Origin: Scatophagus argus
Taxonomy: Eukaryota > Chordata > Actinopteri > Scatophagidae
Assembly (NCBI RefSeq): GCF_020382885.2
Contig: NC_058512.1
Span: 13,170,802 to 13,234,801, forward strand
Length of the DNA stretch: 64,000 nt
Direction: 5' to 3'
Shown here: positions 27,772 through 38,229 of the stretch, piece by piece
Numbering within the stretch: position 1 is the first letter of the stretch
Layout of the letters: every line of letters begins with the position of its first letter
The notes under the pieces: model-generated
What the model was told of the DNA's origin: nothing
Database searches by the model: none
Seen by the model: only the letters and a program-made list of their open reading frames with translations
Position numbers and translations under genes: made by a program

Positions 27772-28959
27772 GTGCTCTATGTCTCTGATAGCTTCTATTA
27801 TCTAGGTCTCCCTCCTGGCTGCACATCAAACATGGATGAGCTCCAACCATAAAAGGCTCCATTTTCCTTTGATTTATACAAGGAATAAAAATCGGAAAGG
27901 TGAAAAGTCCAAACCATGCATATTTTATCAGCTCGCTGACACCATAGGCAAGACAGAACAAATTTTAACATAGAGCAAAACTTAAAATAGACCATGATAA
28001 GACCAAAAACAGCAACTGCAGCGCCGAACCTCCTGACCTCATTGGCCAAAAGCCTTCTAACCCAATCATCTATCAACAAAAGTTTGTCACAAATAAACGA
28101 GTTTTAACCGCTTTTCAAGTAAGTTTGACTTCACTTGACAGATTATTCAAATTATGACAACCTACTCGGATACTCAGTCAACATGGTCATTTGTTTAGCC
28201 ATTTATACCACAGAATAGACACATGAAATTGAAGTCTAGGCAGGAATGTAAAAATATATTTTACATGAGGTTTACATTTCTTTTGACACCGCAGACATCG
28301 AGTTAACAGATACCGCTTTAGGATCAAAAAAACGGTCCTCGGGGCCCAGTTTGTCTTGTTCCTTGTTAAAAGACAACGGTGATTACAGATCAGCACTCTG
28401 GCAATGAGAGGCTTTATCTATGTGTCCCCACGGTGTTTCCACTAATAGTTCCTGTGGAAGGCAGGGTGGGGGCTGGGCGGTGTGTGTGCTGGCCAATCAT
28501 TGGTGAATAGGTGAAAATGATGATAAGTTGCTGCAGTAGCTGTAGCTTATCACATTCAAGAGTCCCTTTCCAAAATCCGAGTTCGACAGGAAATTTGAAC
28601 AAATACATTTTGAAAATGCACTCTCGCAGCAGTTAATGTCAGATCCTGTCAATATGAAATATATTAAGCATTTATATTGTTTGAAAAGTGACTTCCCTAT
28701 GTTTTATAAAATAGCCCCAAAGATATGTATGTGGTGTAAAATACTGTCATAACAAAATTATCATGACACTTAAGTAAGCACCTAGATACACTGAATAATC
28801 AACTTCCTGTCATGAATTACCCTGCACACTTCGTGTATTTTTAGGTAAAGCTCTTGACATTTGTAGTCATGTGACACCTTTAACTTTGTATGTTAAATGC
28901 TTTTGGTAAGGGCTCCCAGGTCCAGATACCACTCACATACTGGTGAGCATGTGAGTTCA

Positions 28960-29185
28960 TCCCCAATCCTATCCACCTACTCACCTCCTCCTTTACAACC
29001 ATCCTTCTGTACTGTACACCCATCTGCACTCTCTCCCTCCCTCCACCTCTCTCGTCATAAATCCCTCCTTACATAGCCCCTCTCCCATCCCCTCTTTCCC
29101 TGCTTCGTCTCATCCTTCCTTCCTGTCCTCCTCTTGTTCCCACTCCCCACCCCCTCCTTCCCCCTTTCTCCATCCATCCATCCTG
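28960..29185. repeat. Pyrimidine-rich tract
   Basis: Strongly C/T-biased + strand (ctccctccctccacctctct and similar) with few purines over about 220 bases. No coding potential recognised. Confidence 0.7.
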
Positions 29186-31151
29186 TCTGAATAATGCAGT
29201 GGCCATGCAGCTGCACTGCCATTGTCCCTGCTCCAATGTTAATGTTGCGTCCTTGTCACAATTATTGGGTCACTAGCATCCATCACAACTAATCATTTTC
29301 ATACAGATACATGGAGGAGAAAAAAAACACATTACGGAGAACAAAGGCACACATGTTGAGAACAAAGGCACACATGGAGCAGAGAAACACGCTGCAGTTT
29401 ATGACGCTCTTGTTAAATTAAAGGATGCACTTCGAAAAGAAAAACACAGCAGGCACTTTATTTTTGACACTGAAACAGATGCCACATGTAAAATGTAAAT
29501 AAGTGAGTGTTCAGGGATTCTTGTTTGCTAAATTGTGGGTATTTAAAACTTATTATCAAAATTTTATCCCAAATTCATGTTACACTGCAGTGATCTGGGA
29601 GAAAAGGGACATCCTGGACTGCTGTTCAACAATCTCATATGCACCTAATGGTTTTAGGTCACACAGACAATTCCGATTTAAAGTGCCAAGATGTTCCGAT
29701 ATTTGACACGCAGAATATTTCTTAATGACTGTGACAGGATGAGAGAGAGAATGGAAATTGATTTCTTTGTTAGTTTTTGCCCTGTTTAAACGATTATTTA
29801 AAACATTATATCTACAAAAAGACAAAAACCAAACCAAACAAAAAATACTTAGGATAGATATCTGTCACCACAGTACTACTTTTCTTAATGGAGTTTTGGC
29901 ACAACTTTCACAACATCATGGTCTTCTGGCAGAGCTGCCTGCATAATATAGCCTACCAATAAGGATAAGTTGAAATATATACATTTTTACTTAGAACCAT
30001 CCACCAAAGAGCAGTTTGTAAAAATCATCCATGTCTGTTATAGGATTCTCTCAGCAGCAATTTTATTATTTGGAGTCGTTGTAGCTTAATTTGTAATGAA
30101 AGTCGAATAATGTCAAGATGTGGTCCTACTGTTAGAGTCCAGATTTCCCCTGTGGTTTGGCTTTGCTTCAGATTTAAGGATTAAGAGAGTAGAGAATGTT
30201 TGGGATGGGTCCTTTGCAGGATTATTTGTTTGATTTTCATCAAACAAACACTGTTCAGTGATGGACTCAGTGTATGGATTTGGACTGCTACGCTGAAGAA
30301 TTAGTGGGTCCGGGACTGAAGGATGGGGGCTAATGTGGATTAGGTTAAACAAATCCATTAAAACATGAAAGGTTGTTGATAGCTGATGGGAGTGGGAGTA
30401 TCAGACATCTCCTCCTAGAGACCAGGCCCTTTAGGGTATTTGTGTGTGTGTGTGTGTGTTTTTCTGCAAATGAATCAATAGCGATGAGAGCAGGCTGGTT
30501 TCTATTACCGATTTAATTATCCTCCATCAAATAAACATGATAGCACCTTGACATCACTTAGACCGCGGTCCTAAACACACACCGTCAGACATACGTTCTT
30601 TCACAGAAAGAGAGATTACACGAACGTGCAGGACGTATTTTATTTACACCCAAAGAAAACAAGACAGAACCAAGGTCGCCAAGGCAGAGAAAAAACACAA
30701 ACGCTTTCACAAAAGAGCAAAGATTGCAGGTCATTTAATTAACCCTACCCTTTAAACAGAGAACAGAAAGTCAAAAAGCTAGCATAAGTGGCCAGTTAGG
30801 TAAGATAGCATTATCTGATTTTGTCATTTAAATCCATACTAAGGCAAGTTTTAACACCATGAGTTAAGGAGTTGCAGTTTGTACTGACCTCATGCTGCTG
30901 CACATCAGCTCAAGCACTTACAGCTTTGTTTATGTGTGTTACAAAGCAGTCAAGCAGTTGTTGTGTACTGTTGCCATCTGACTCGGCATAAATAAATAAT
31001 AAAGCCTTTTCGGTTGGAATCAAAATATTGATGCAGATGATGACTTGTCAACAACAAACTAAAACAAGCCATTTGGATGCTGCAGCTGGGAAAGAGCAAC
31101 ATGGCCACACTCAGTGTCTGACAGTGTCTGACTGACAGACAGCTGTGAGAA

Positions 31152-31173
31152 GTGTGTGTGTGTGTGTGTGTGT
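31152..31173. repeat. (GT)n microsatellite
   Basis: Uninterrupted GT run of about 11 units. Confidence 0.93.
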
Positions 31174-31203
31174 CTCTGCTGGTGTCTGATTAGGCTCTGG
31201 TGA

Positions 31204-31204
<1 letters not shown>

Positions 31205-31251
<47 letters not shown>
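31205..31251. repeat. (CT)n microsatellite
   Basis: About 23 CT units with two T interruptions. Confidence 0.95.
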
Positions 31252-31296
31252 GGCATGATTACATAAGAGAAGAACTGCAGTGAAATCTGTGTGTCC

Positions 31297-31321
31297 TGTG
31301 TGTGTGTGTGTGTGTGTGTGT
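31297..31321. repeat. (GT)n microsatellite
   Basis: GT run of about 12 units, followed by a second short GT run at 31325-31333. Confidence 0.93.
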
Positions 31322-31536
31322 CCTGTGTGTGTGTATACAGAATGTACATGCAATTGAAAACAAGTTTGTGTATCGTGTGACTCAGTGCGTAAGTGTGACC
31401 TAGAAACGTCAAGCAGTCTCACATGGCTTCATTAGGGGTGTAAACTGAAAACTCAAAATCTATAACCTTCAAATTATCATCACCCAACTCTCTCCCTGTG
31501 TAGATGTTTTGCTCATTTCTTATTTTTCTAATATAT

Positions 31537-31585
31537 CGCCCTGGTATGACGATATATTTTTCTGATATATCGTCATACCAGGGCG
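31537..31585. repeat. Perfect 21-bp inverted repeat (7-base loop) across the SINE 5' junction
   Basis: 31537-31557 is the exact reverse complement of 31565-31585, separated by ttttctg. The right arm contains the 12-base target duplication (31569-31580) plus the first five bases of the SINE, so the left arm is an inverted copy of the insertion junction. Confidence 0.9.
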
Positions 31586-31949
31586 GCACGGTGGTGCAGT
31601 GGTTAGCACTGTCGCCTCATAGCAAGAGGGTTCCAGGTTCGAATCCCGGTCTGGGCCCTTCTATGTGGAGTTTGCATGTTCTCCCTGTGCCTGCGTGGGT
31701 TTTCTCCAGGTTCTCCAGCTTCCTCCCACAATACCAAAAACATGCACATTAGGTTAATTGGCTACTCTAAATTGCCCCTAGGTGTGAGTGTGAGAGTGTG
31801 TGGTTGTTTGTCTTTGTGTGTTGGCCCTGTGATTGACTGGCGACCAGTCCAGGGTGTACCCCGCCTCTCGCCCGTAGTCAGCTGGGATAGGCTCCAGCTC
31901 CCCCGCGACCCTGACGGATAAGCGGTATAGAAAATGGATGGATGGATGG
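31581..31949 (+). mobile_element. tRNA-derived SINE-type teleost element with target-site duplication
   Basis: The head has a tRNA-like A box (ggtggtgcagtggttagcac) and a perfect B box ggttcgaatcc at about 31636-31646, the internal promoter of RNA polymerase III. The body (gtggagtttgcatgttctcc, cagctgggataggctccagc) belongs to a very common teleost repeat. The tail is a (GGAT)n stretch. The 12-base sequence atcgtcatacca flanks both ends (31569-31580 and 31950-31961) and is a convincing target-site duplication. It is about 369 bases long and encodes no protein. Confidence 0.85.
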
Positions 31950-33014
31950 ATCGTCATACCAAGCTTGTTGCGGTTTTCTTTGTGTCTTTTAACACCTTTT
32001 TCCCACTAACTTTTTCCTGACAGAGTTGCAAAGTGAGAGGAGCCGGTACAGTTGTTGGAATATACTAAACAAGTGATTGAATATGGTAAATCTTCTGCTT
32101 TTATGGAGAGCTGATACTGAGAAACTGGGCAAGGATTCATCCTGGCACATGTCAACATAAATTTAGACAAGGCCAGCGTGCAAGCCTGCAAACAACGGTG
32201 CCTGCTGGCGTTTTGAAATCTGTCACAAGCAACAAGTCTTCCAAACTGACTGTGAAAATGTGTTTAAATAATATCACTGATATTACACTGCCATGGTTGA
32301 GTTGAGCTCATTAAGGTGGATAGAAGTTAGGGAAAAGATAAGGTTTGATTTGGTTTGGGCTCAAGAACAATCTGGCCATGGAAACATTGTGTTAAAGTGA
32401 CTTTATTAAGGTTAGGGGATCTTCATCTTTATGGTCACAATGATAGTTACTGAACAGGTACAGTCATGGTTTAAAGAAGCCCACATTAACTGTCAGTGGT
32501 ACACTGGGAAGGCCCAGGCCCTTTCCTCCCTCTGTGGACGGAGTGGCTCTAAAACGACACCATACTACTTCCTCCTTAGCAGAAGAAGCATTTTTTTAGG
32601 AGGATGATCTTGTCATTTGCCAGCAGTGTGTGAGAGAAGACACTGCACAGAGAAGGGAAACAGTTTCAAGAGGTCAAAACCAACAAAGCAAACCAAGCTC
32701 CATCATCATCCAAAAACTGACCCAGAATCTCAAAGTGACTGTTTTATGCATGTTTTATGTAGACATCACACCTGCAATGTTGGACTTTTCAGCGTGATAT
32801 TACCTAACACATTTTTGCCATTTTTGTACAAAAGATTGAAACATAGTTTCATCCCTTTGGAGGTGCACCAATGCCAAACGCCTAACATCTATGCAGAAAA
32901 TGAACACCATTTTTCCTACTGTACCTCCATAGCAGATGCCTGCAAAACACCTCGCCTTTTGCGTCTCTGTAACAGAGATAAGGAAGGCGGCACAGGAGAG
33001 TTATCAGTTCCAAG

Positions 33015-33200
33015 ACCACTGCAGCATTTTACTACCTCTCTCTCACTCACCCTTCACTTTTTTCCTCCTTTGCCGAGTCCTGCCTCATCACCTCTCTTTC
33101 TCTCTTCTCACTCCTCTGGTGTTCTCTCATCTTTCTCCCCCCTGCTGCATTCTCCCCCCCTCTCTACCTCTTTTCCCCTCCTCCCCACATGTCTGTCTGT
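33015..33200. repeat. Pyrimidine-rich tract
   Basis: Long C/T-biased + strand run (ctctctctcactcacccttc, tttctcccccctgctgc and so on). Confidence 0.7.
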
Positions 33201-33285
33201 TCGAAACTGGAGCAATGTCTTAATCGAGGCTTGAAGACGTGACGGGAATTTCTAAGAGAGCCCGGCTCTGCAGTACAGACACAAA

Positions 33286-33302
33286 CACACACACACACAC
33301 AC
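33286..33302. repeat. (CA)n microsatellite
   Basis: Short CA run of about 8 units. Confidence 0.9.
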
Positions 33303-33384
33303 ATTCTGCTTGGCAGCCAATTAACAGCCTGCAATCCAGAGCCAAAGGAATAACTGCATGTTGATGAGCTTGAGGCTGTATGTA

Positions 33385-33427
33385 TGTGTGTGTGTGTGTG
33401 TGTGTGTGTGAGTGTGTGTGTGTGTGT
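33385..33427. repeat. (GT)n microsatellite
   Basis: About 21 GT units with one A and one T interruption. Confidence 0.95.
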
Positions 33428-33601
33428 TTGTGATGAGCTGGTGGCCGTCAGAACCATTTACACTGATAGAAGGATATCTCTTTTATGTGTTCAGGGGAAA
33501 GAGGGGGATTATGGTGCATTAAAAACCATCTCTGTGAGGGACAAACTAAGACAGGAACAAGGAAGTGTGACTTTGTTCCCGAGATTCTCCTTGTGTGCGC
33601 A

Positions 33602-33604
<3 letters not shown>

Positions 33605-33643
<39 letters not shown>
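33605..33643. repeat. (GT)n microsatellite
   Basis: About 19 uninterrupted GT units. Confidence 0.95.
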
Positions 33644-33645
<2 letters not shown>

Positions 33646-35490
33646 ATGTTGTCCCAGCAGCTCCTACATATGTGTGTGTTTGTGCAAACAAGCAGCATTA
33701 GGAGAACAATGCGTATGATTTACATGGAACTAAGTCTTGCTGTCTCCTCCTCATCCTCCTCCTCATCCTTCCTCTATTTTCCTTTCCTTTGCATTCTCCT
33801 CCTCCTCCTTGCTTAGATCTTGCCTTCACTGTGGGGAGTTCATCCAGAGGTGAACACCTAACAAAAAAAGTATCTACCCCCTCTCCAAAAAACTCAAATA
33901 TTCTCTTTATGTGTCAAAAATATTGACACCAGCCTTGACACAATATCCCCGAGCAGCAAAGCGCTGTGTTTGCCAGTCCAGGTTTCATCATCCGTCCTTG
34001 AGAGATAGAATATGTTGAAAAGAGGACTGTGGGTTTAAATCCTGCCTTCTGTGTTGTTGTTGTTGCCCTACTTCTCTGCACAAACCACCATATCATTTTT
34101 TTTCTGTACACTCCCTGGATAAATAAATAAAATCTGTCAGAGGAAAGATTTACACTACCATTAAAAAGTGAAAAAAAATAATATTCAATTCCATCACAGT
34201 TATAGCACCTCAAGGCAAGTCAAAAATTCTTTGAGGATAATTCCTCTCTACATTGTATTATTTCTTGTTTTTTAGTGAAATCTGAACAAGAACTTTTTTA
34301 TTTTTGTTTAACACAGGTTTATGCTCATGCATAGAGATTAGGTCTTTGGTATAATGATCTCTTTAGATGAAAGCCAGTCAGCACAATGTACAGGCAGTGC
34401 ATTATGATCACTTTGTGGGTAACAGGATCAATACATTTTCAGTTTTTCTCAGAAGTGAAACCAGTATGTGCCACAAAAATAAAAACAGAACGACCAACTG
34501 TATTAACAGTCACGCTTAGTTTGAAACTCTGTATACTCGTAGATCATAATGTACAGTAAAGCTTTTTTTCAAGTGTGTTGGGGAATTATTTTTTGTCATT
34601 TGTTAAACTATCGTGACAGCTAGTGGCAAAACGCAGACACAAGAGGAAACCTCGGGTCTGGAAGATGATTTTGTTGAAAAATGCTATTTATGTGGATTGA
34701 AATGCTGCCATCTAGCGGACAGACGTGCAAATAATACGAGACGACCAGAGGAAACGGAACATGAAACGCTTTAATTGTCTCATGCCGAGATATTTAATGA
34801 AACGTTGTGATTCATCCAACAACCTCAAAAGACTAAATATCCACAAGAGAAGCTGTCTTTCATGGAATTCAGTTTTCTCTCAGGACTGACAGGTGGTGAG
34901 ACAAATGTAGTATTAGCACAGGATGTGGTGGGAAAATTGTTATTAAAAATGGCTCCATGATGGAAAGAAGGAAAAAAAGTATGCCTCTATTACAGAGATT
35001 ATTCACTGAAATGTTTTATTATTTCTTCATTGATTCATTTACTTAATTCTTCCAGTCAAAGGAAAACAATACATAAAAGTTCTTCGAGACACACTGGAAA
35101 CAAATAATACTTTCATCAGTGTATATCCAAATACTAAAATGAGTAACATTTTCCCATGTGTTTGATTTAATCTAACACTGAGTATATGATTTCAAAAAGG
35201 AAACAGCACTCTGGGATAACACTTCAACTGCAATAGTAGTGGGACAAAGAGGATATTTTAAATAAAAAATAATATTTAACAAAGTGAGATACCACTAGAG
35301 GTTAGTGAAAATGTTTGGGAAATTTCGGTAAAAGGATACTTTAATTTAATGACGTGTAGTTGAGTGTCAAACTCATGCAAATACAGGTGAATTCCTGAAA
35401 ACTCAAGGAAGATAAAGATGAAGTACTCTGGAGTAACAGCTCCACCCAGTGGAAAGCTGTCGTAATGACTGGAAACTCCTCCAGGTAGAA

Positions 35491-35498
35491 TATAAAAG
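35491..35498 (+). promoter_or_regulatory. TATA box of HSP30 copy 1 (weakened heat-shock element)
   Basis: TATAAAAG lies 126 bases before the ATG, in the same context as in copies 2 and 3. Just upstream, copy 1 reads actggaaactcctcc where the other copies carry 19 more bases with GAA/TTC pentamers. Only isolated GAA units remain here. Confidence 0.85.
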
Positions 35499-35616
35499 CT
35501 GAGACTGTCTGACTGCTGAGACAGAAAGCAAAACACAAGCAGAACAGAAGAGAACAGACACTTTAACAGTGTTTCAGCTCACAAGAAGAGGACTCAACAC
35601 TAAACACCCAGTGAAG

Positions 35617-36264
35617 ATGCTGTGCTCTCGTGGATTCCAGTCTGCCCTCAGCCCATTCATGGACTTCTACTGGCCTGTACGCAGCCTGTGGCCAGAGGTC
35701 AGACCTCTGCTCTACCAGCAGGATGTTCTGCAGAGAAACCTACAGGAGCTCCGCAACAGTCTGGAGCTGATGGACAAACTTCAACACAAGATCCTGGAGG
35801 AGACGGAGCCTTTCCCAACCGGCGTGGCCGTGCAGCCGCTCTCCTGCCAGCTGGGGAAAGAGGGGGAGCGCTTTGGCCTGACCCTGGACACTCAAGGCTT
35901 TTCCCCAGAGGAGCTGTCTGTCAGGCAGGTGGGCAGGAAGCTGAGAGTCAGCGGGAAGACGGAGAGGAAGAAGGAGGACGGCAAAGGCTCCTACTCTTAC
36001 GTACGCCAGGAGTTCAGACGGGAGTTTGATCTGCCTGAAAGGCTGAACCCCGAAGCCATCACCTGCTGCCTGGGACCAGACGGGAAGCTCCACATCCAGG
36101 AGGCCAAAGCTCCAAGTGTGGAGGAGGCTGAGAGAGAGCTGACTATCAAGAGGAGCTTGGAGGAGAAAACAGAGCAGAGAGTGTGTTCACAGACAGGAGG
36201 CAGCCGCTCGGAGACAGACAACAGCACACAGGACAAACCTGAAAACATGGACTCATCTGCATGA
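35617..36264 (+). CDS. hsp30: HSP30-type small heat-shock protein, copy 1
   Basis: Intronless gene for a 215-residue small heat-shock protein of the fish HSP30 class, an ATP-independent cytosolic chaperone that holds unfolding proteins during stress. An N-terminal hydrophobic/aromatic arm (PFMDFYWPVRSLWPEV, about 13-28) leads to a helical segment (about 33-62) and an alpha-crystallin domain at about 78-163. That domain includes RFGLTLDTQGFSPEEL and the LRVSGK and GKLHI strands. A charged Ser/Glu-rich tail ends in MDSSA. The first ATG of the frame is at 35617; the frame is open 16 codons further 5' but only from a GTG, in what should be 5' UTR. It differs from copy 2 at five residues (A71V, G80E, K119Q, A147D, G194E in copy 2). 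Heat control is probably reduced, given the promoter deletion. Confidence 0.93.
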   Translation: MLCSRGFQSALSPFMDFYWPVRSLWPEVRPLLYQQDVLQRNLQELRNSLELMDKLQHKILEETEPFPTGVAVQPLSCQLGKEGERFGLTLDTQGFSPEELSVRQVGRKLRVSGKTERKKEDGKGSYSYVRQEFRREFDLPERLNPEAITCCLGPDGKLHIQEAKAPSVEEAERELTIKRSLEEKTEQRVCSQTGGSRSETDNSTQDKPENMDSSA

Positions 36265-36350
36265 TGTTCTACCATTGTGTCTAAAATGTTTTCTGCCAGT
36301 GTCAAATGATGTTCATATTTGCTTTTTCATTTTTGTAACTTCAAATGACA

Positions 36351-36356
36351 AATAAA
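36351..36356 (+). promoter_or_regulatory. Poly(A) signal of HSP30 copy 1
   Basis: AATAAA 87 bases after the stop codon, followed by a TGTG-rich stretch. It is conserved in the inverted copy. Confidence 0.8.
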
Positions 36357-36482
36357 TGTGTTGACGCTGAAATCATATTTATCTGTCTCTAATTTCTTTT
36401 CTTGAAAATTTATGTTGTATCATTTTACACATATAGCTTGTATTTTGGTATGGAAAATGATTTTTAAAAACAACAAAGTTAA

Positions 36483-37205
36483 CATGTTCATAAAATATAT
36501 TACATAATTATATTACATTTATATTTTGTACTTCAAATTATAAAAGGAATTGATCATTGATTCTTATTTAAACCCTCAATGGTGAAGTGGCTGATTCTGT
36601 CCTTTAAAATTTTCTTTGCTTTGGTTAACTTTGTTTAAGTCTTCATTTATTTATTTATTTATTTTAATTTATTAATACGTTTGATTCCTGCTATGTTGGT
36701 AAAACGTTACTTTCAGCTGATAACATACATTAGCAACAGCTCCGCCTAGTGGAGAGCTGTTACTCCAGGGTGGTAGTGAGTCTCGATGTTTCCTGCGTTC
36801 TTTCAAGCACTCTCCTGCATTTGCATGGGGTTAACACTAGATGTCACTTAAATGAATGTAAATGAGGAATTTGAGCTGAAACAAATTGTTAAAGATTTAA
36901 ACTGTATTGAGGATCATTTCATCATCAAAATAACTTATAAGTTAACAGTATATGGATTTCCTATTAACTGACTAAAAAATAGTAAAAAATATGACATGCA
37001 TAAAATTTTTCTGACTGCCTGTATTCTGTCCCTTCAGTGTTTTCACCAGATTCTGTGAGAGCTGAACATGTCGAACGAGCAGGATGAGGATTACTCTGAC
37101 AGTATAGAGTTTTGGCTAATGTCACAATACTTGAAGTGATGTTGCCTTTACAAAGTCATTTCTAGTATCTAATATTTAATATAAAGTTGTGAAATTTGCA
37201 TATGA
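36483..37205. other. Palindrome spacer containing a decayed HSP30 upstream region
   Basis: AT-rich unique spacer between the two arms. At about 36735-36855 it contains blocks matching the upstream region of copy 3 (40595-40690) in order: gagctgttactcca, a tttca...cactc stretch, gcatttgcatg and gatgtcactt. No HSP30 coding sequence remains next to it. Confidence 0.6.
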
Positions 37206-37324
37206 ACTTTGTTGTATTTTAAAACTATTTTCCATACCAAAATACAAGCTATATGTGTAAAAGAACAGAAGATAATTTTATAGAGAAAAAAATGACAGAA
37301 AAATATAATTTCAGCGTAAACACA

Positions 37325-37330
37325 TTTATT
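37325..37330 (-). promoter_or_regulatory. Poly(A) signal of HSP30 copy 2
   Basis: AATAAA on the - strand, at the position equivalent to that of copy 1. Confidence 0.75.
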
Positions 37331-37416
37331 TGTCGTTTGCAGTTACGAACATGAAAAAGCAAATATGAACATCATTTGACACTGGCAGAAAACATTTTAG
37401 ACACAATGGTAGAACA

Positions 37417-38064
37417 TCATGCAGATGAGTCCATGTTTTCAGGTTTGTCCTGTGTGCTGTTGTCTGTCTCCGAGCGGCTGCCTTCTGTCTGTGAACACAC
37501 TCTCTGCTCTGTTTTCTCCTCCAAGCTCCTCTTGATAGTCAGCTCTCTCTCAGCCTCCTCCACACTTGGAGCTTTGGCCTCCTGGATGTGGAGCTTCCCG
37601 TCTGGTCCCAGGCAGCAGGTGATGTCTTCGGGGTTCAGCCTTTCAGGCAGATCAAACTCCCGTCTGAACTCCTGGCGTACGTAAGAGTAGGAGCCTTTAC
37701 CGTCCTCCTGCTTCCTCTCCGTCTTCCCGCTGACTCTCAGCTTCCTGCCCACCTGCCTGACAGACAGCTCCTCTGGGGAAAAGCCTTGAGTGTCCAGGGT
37801 CAGGCCAAAGCGCTCCCCCTCTTTCTCCAGCTGGCAGGAGAGCGGCTGCACGACCACGCCGGTTGGGAAAGGCTCCGTCTCCTCCAGGATCTTGTGTTGA
37901 AGTTTGTCCATCAGCTCCAGACTGTTGCGGAGCTCCTGTAGGTTTCTCTGCAGAACATCCTGCTGGTAGAGCAGAGGTCTGACCTCTGGCCACAGGCTGC
38001 GTACAGGCCAGTAGAAGTCCATGAATGGACTGAGGGCAGACTGGAATCCACGAGAGCACAGCAT
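37417..38064 (-). CDS. hsp30: HSP30-type small heat-shock protein, copy 2
   Basis: Intronless, 215 residues, with the same architecture as copy 1: aromatic N-terminal arm, alpha-crystallin domain at about 78-163 and charged tail. The start is the ATG of MLCSRGFQ; the open frame extends upstream only from a GTG. It differs from copy 3 at four residues (V71, R117, D147, R197 here). D147 lies inside the alpha-crystallin domain where the other copies have A. It is convergent with copy 1 and in tandem with copy 3. Its promoter holds a complete heat-shock element and a TATA box, so strong heat induction is likely. Confidence 0.93.
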   Translation of the reverse strand: MLCSRGFQSALSPFMDFYWPVRSLWPEVRPLLYQQDVLQRNLQELRNSLELMDKLQHKILEETEPFPTGVVVQPLSCQLEKEGERFGLTLDTQGFSPEELSVRQVGRKLRVSGKTERKQEDGKGSYSYVRQEFRREFDLPERLNPEDITCCLGPDGKLHIQEAKAPSVEEAERELTIKRSLEEKTEQRVCSQTEGSRSETDNSTQDKPENMDSSA

Positions 38065-38182
38065 CTTCACTGGGTGTTTAGTGTTGAGTCCTCTTCTTGT
38101 GAGCTGAAACACTGTTAAAGTGTCTGTTCTCTTCTGTTCTGCTTGTGTTTTGCTTTCTGTCTCAGCAGTCAGACAGTCTCAG

Positions 38183-38190
38183 CTTTTATA
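38183..38190 (-). promoter_or_regulatory. TATA box of HSP30 copy 2
   Basis: TATAAAAG on the - strand, 119 bases upstream of the ATG and directly downstream of the heat-shock element. Confidence 0.88.
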
Positions 38191-38204
38191 TTCTACCTGG
38201 AGGA

Positions 38205-38229
38205 GTTCCAGACTCTTCAGGAACTTTCC
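38205..38229 (-). promoter_or_regulatory. Heat-shock element of HSP30 copy 2
   Basis: On the - strand the sequence reads gGAAa gTTCc tGAAg aGTCt gGAAc. These are five adjacent 5-base HSF1 units, four of them perfect, about 15 bases upstream of the TATA box. This is the classic arrangement for heat-shock factor trimer binding. Confidence 0.9.

Larger units (their letters stand above)
20913..31536. other. Gene-poor interval between epha5 and the HSP30 cluster
   Basis: No supported coding exon on either strand; all open frames are short and many are translations of CA/GT runs. Contents seen are microsatellites at 22333-22361, 24069-24138, 27746-27771, 31152-31173, 31205-31251 and 31297-31321, and a pyrimidine-rich tract at about 28960-29185. 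The block at about 22740-22860 is non-repetitive and could be a conserved element, but this is not shown. Confidence 0.6.
31962..35450. other. Intergenic sequence before the HSP30 cluster
   Basis: No supported gene. It contains a pyrimidine-rich tract at about 33015-33200 and microsatellites at 33286-33302, 33385-33427 and 33605-33643. A 205-codon open frame at 32617-33234 has a low-complexity S/P/L/F-rich C-terminal half from the C/T tract and no recognisable domain. Confidence 0.6.
35451..36482 (+). repeat. Left arm of HSP30 palindromic duplication
   Basis: This segment (promoter, HSP30 copy 1, 3' UTR and about 120 further bases) is repeated in inverted orientation at about 37206-38262. 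Matching extends past the poly(A) signal to the shared block cacatatagcttgtattttg. Confidence 0.85.

Noticed and set aside
31581-31660. tRNA gene suggested by A- and B-box sequences
   Set aside because: The boxes are at the head of a SINE with its body, tail and target duplication. There is no full cloverleaf, so it is not a functional tRNA.
32617-33234. 205-codon open frame on the + strand
   Set aside because: The longest open frame outside the recognised genes, but the C-terminal half is a translation of a C/T-rich tract, no domain is recognisable, and an overlapping second frame of similar low complexity exists.
35569-35616. 16-codon N-terminal extension of HSP30 (also in copies 2 and 3)
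   Set aside because: The frame is open but begins at GTG, lies within the expected 5' UTR after the TATA box, and the first ATG gives a normal HSP30 start.
35740-36093. Antisense and alternate-frame open frames of 100-120 codons over each HSP30 gene
   Set aside because: They recur in all three copies only because the genes are near identical. They are shadows of a GC-rich coding frame with no domain of their own.
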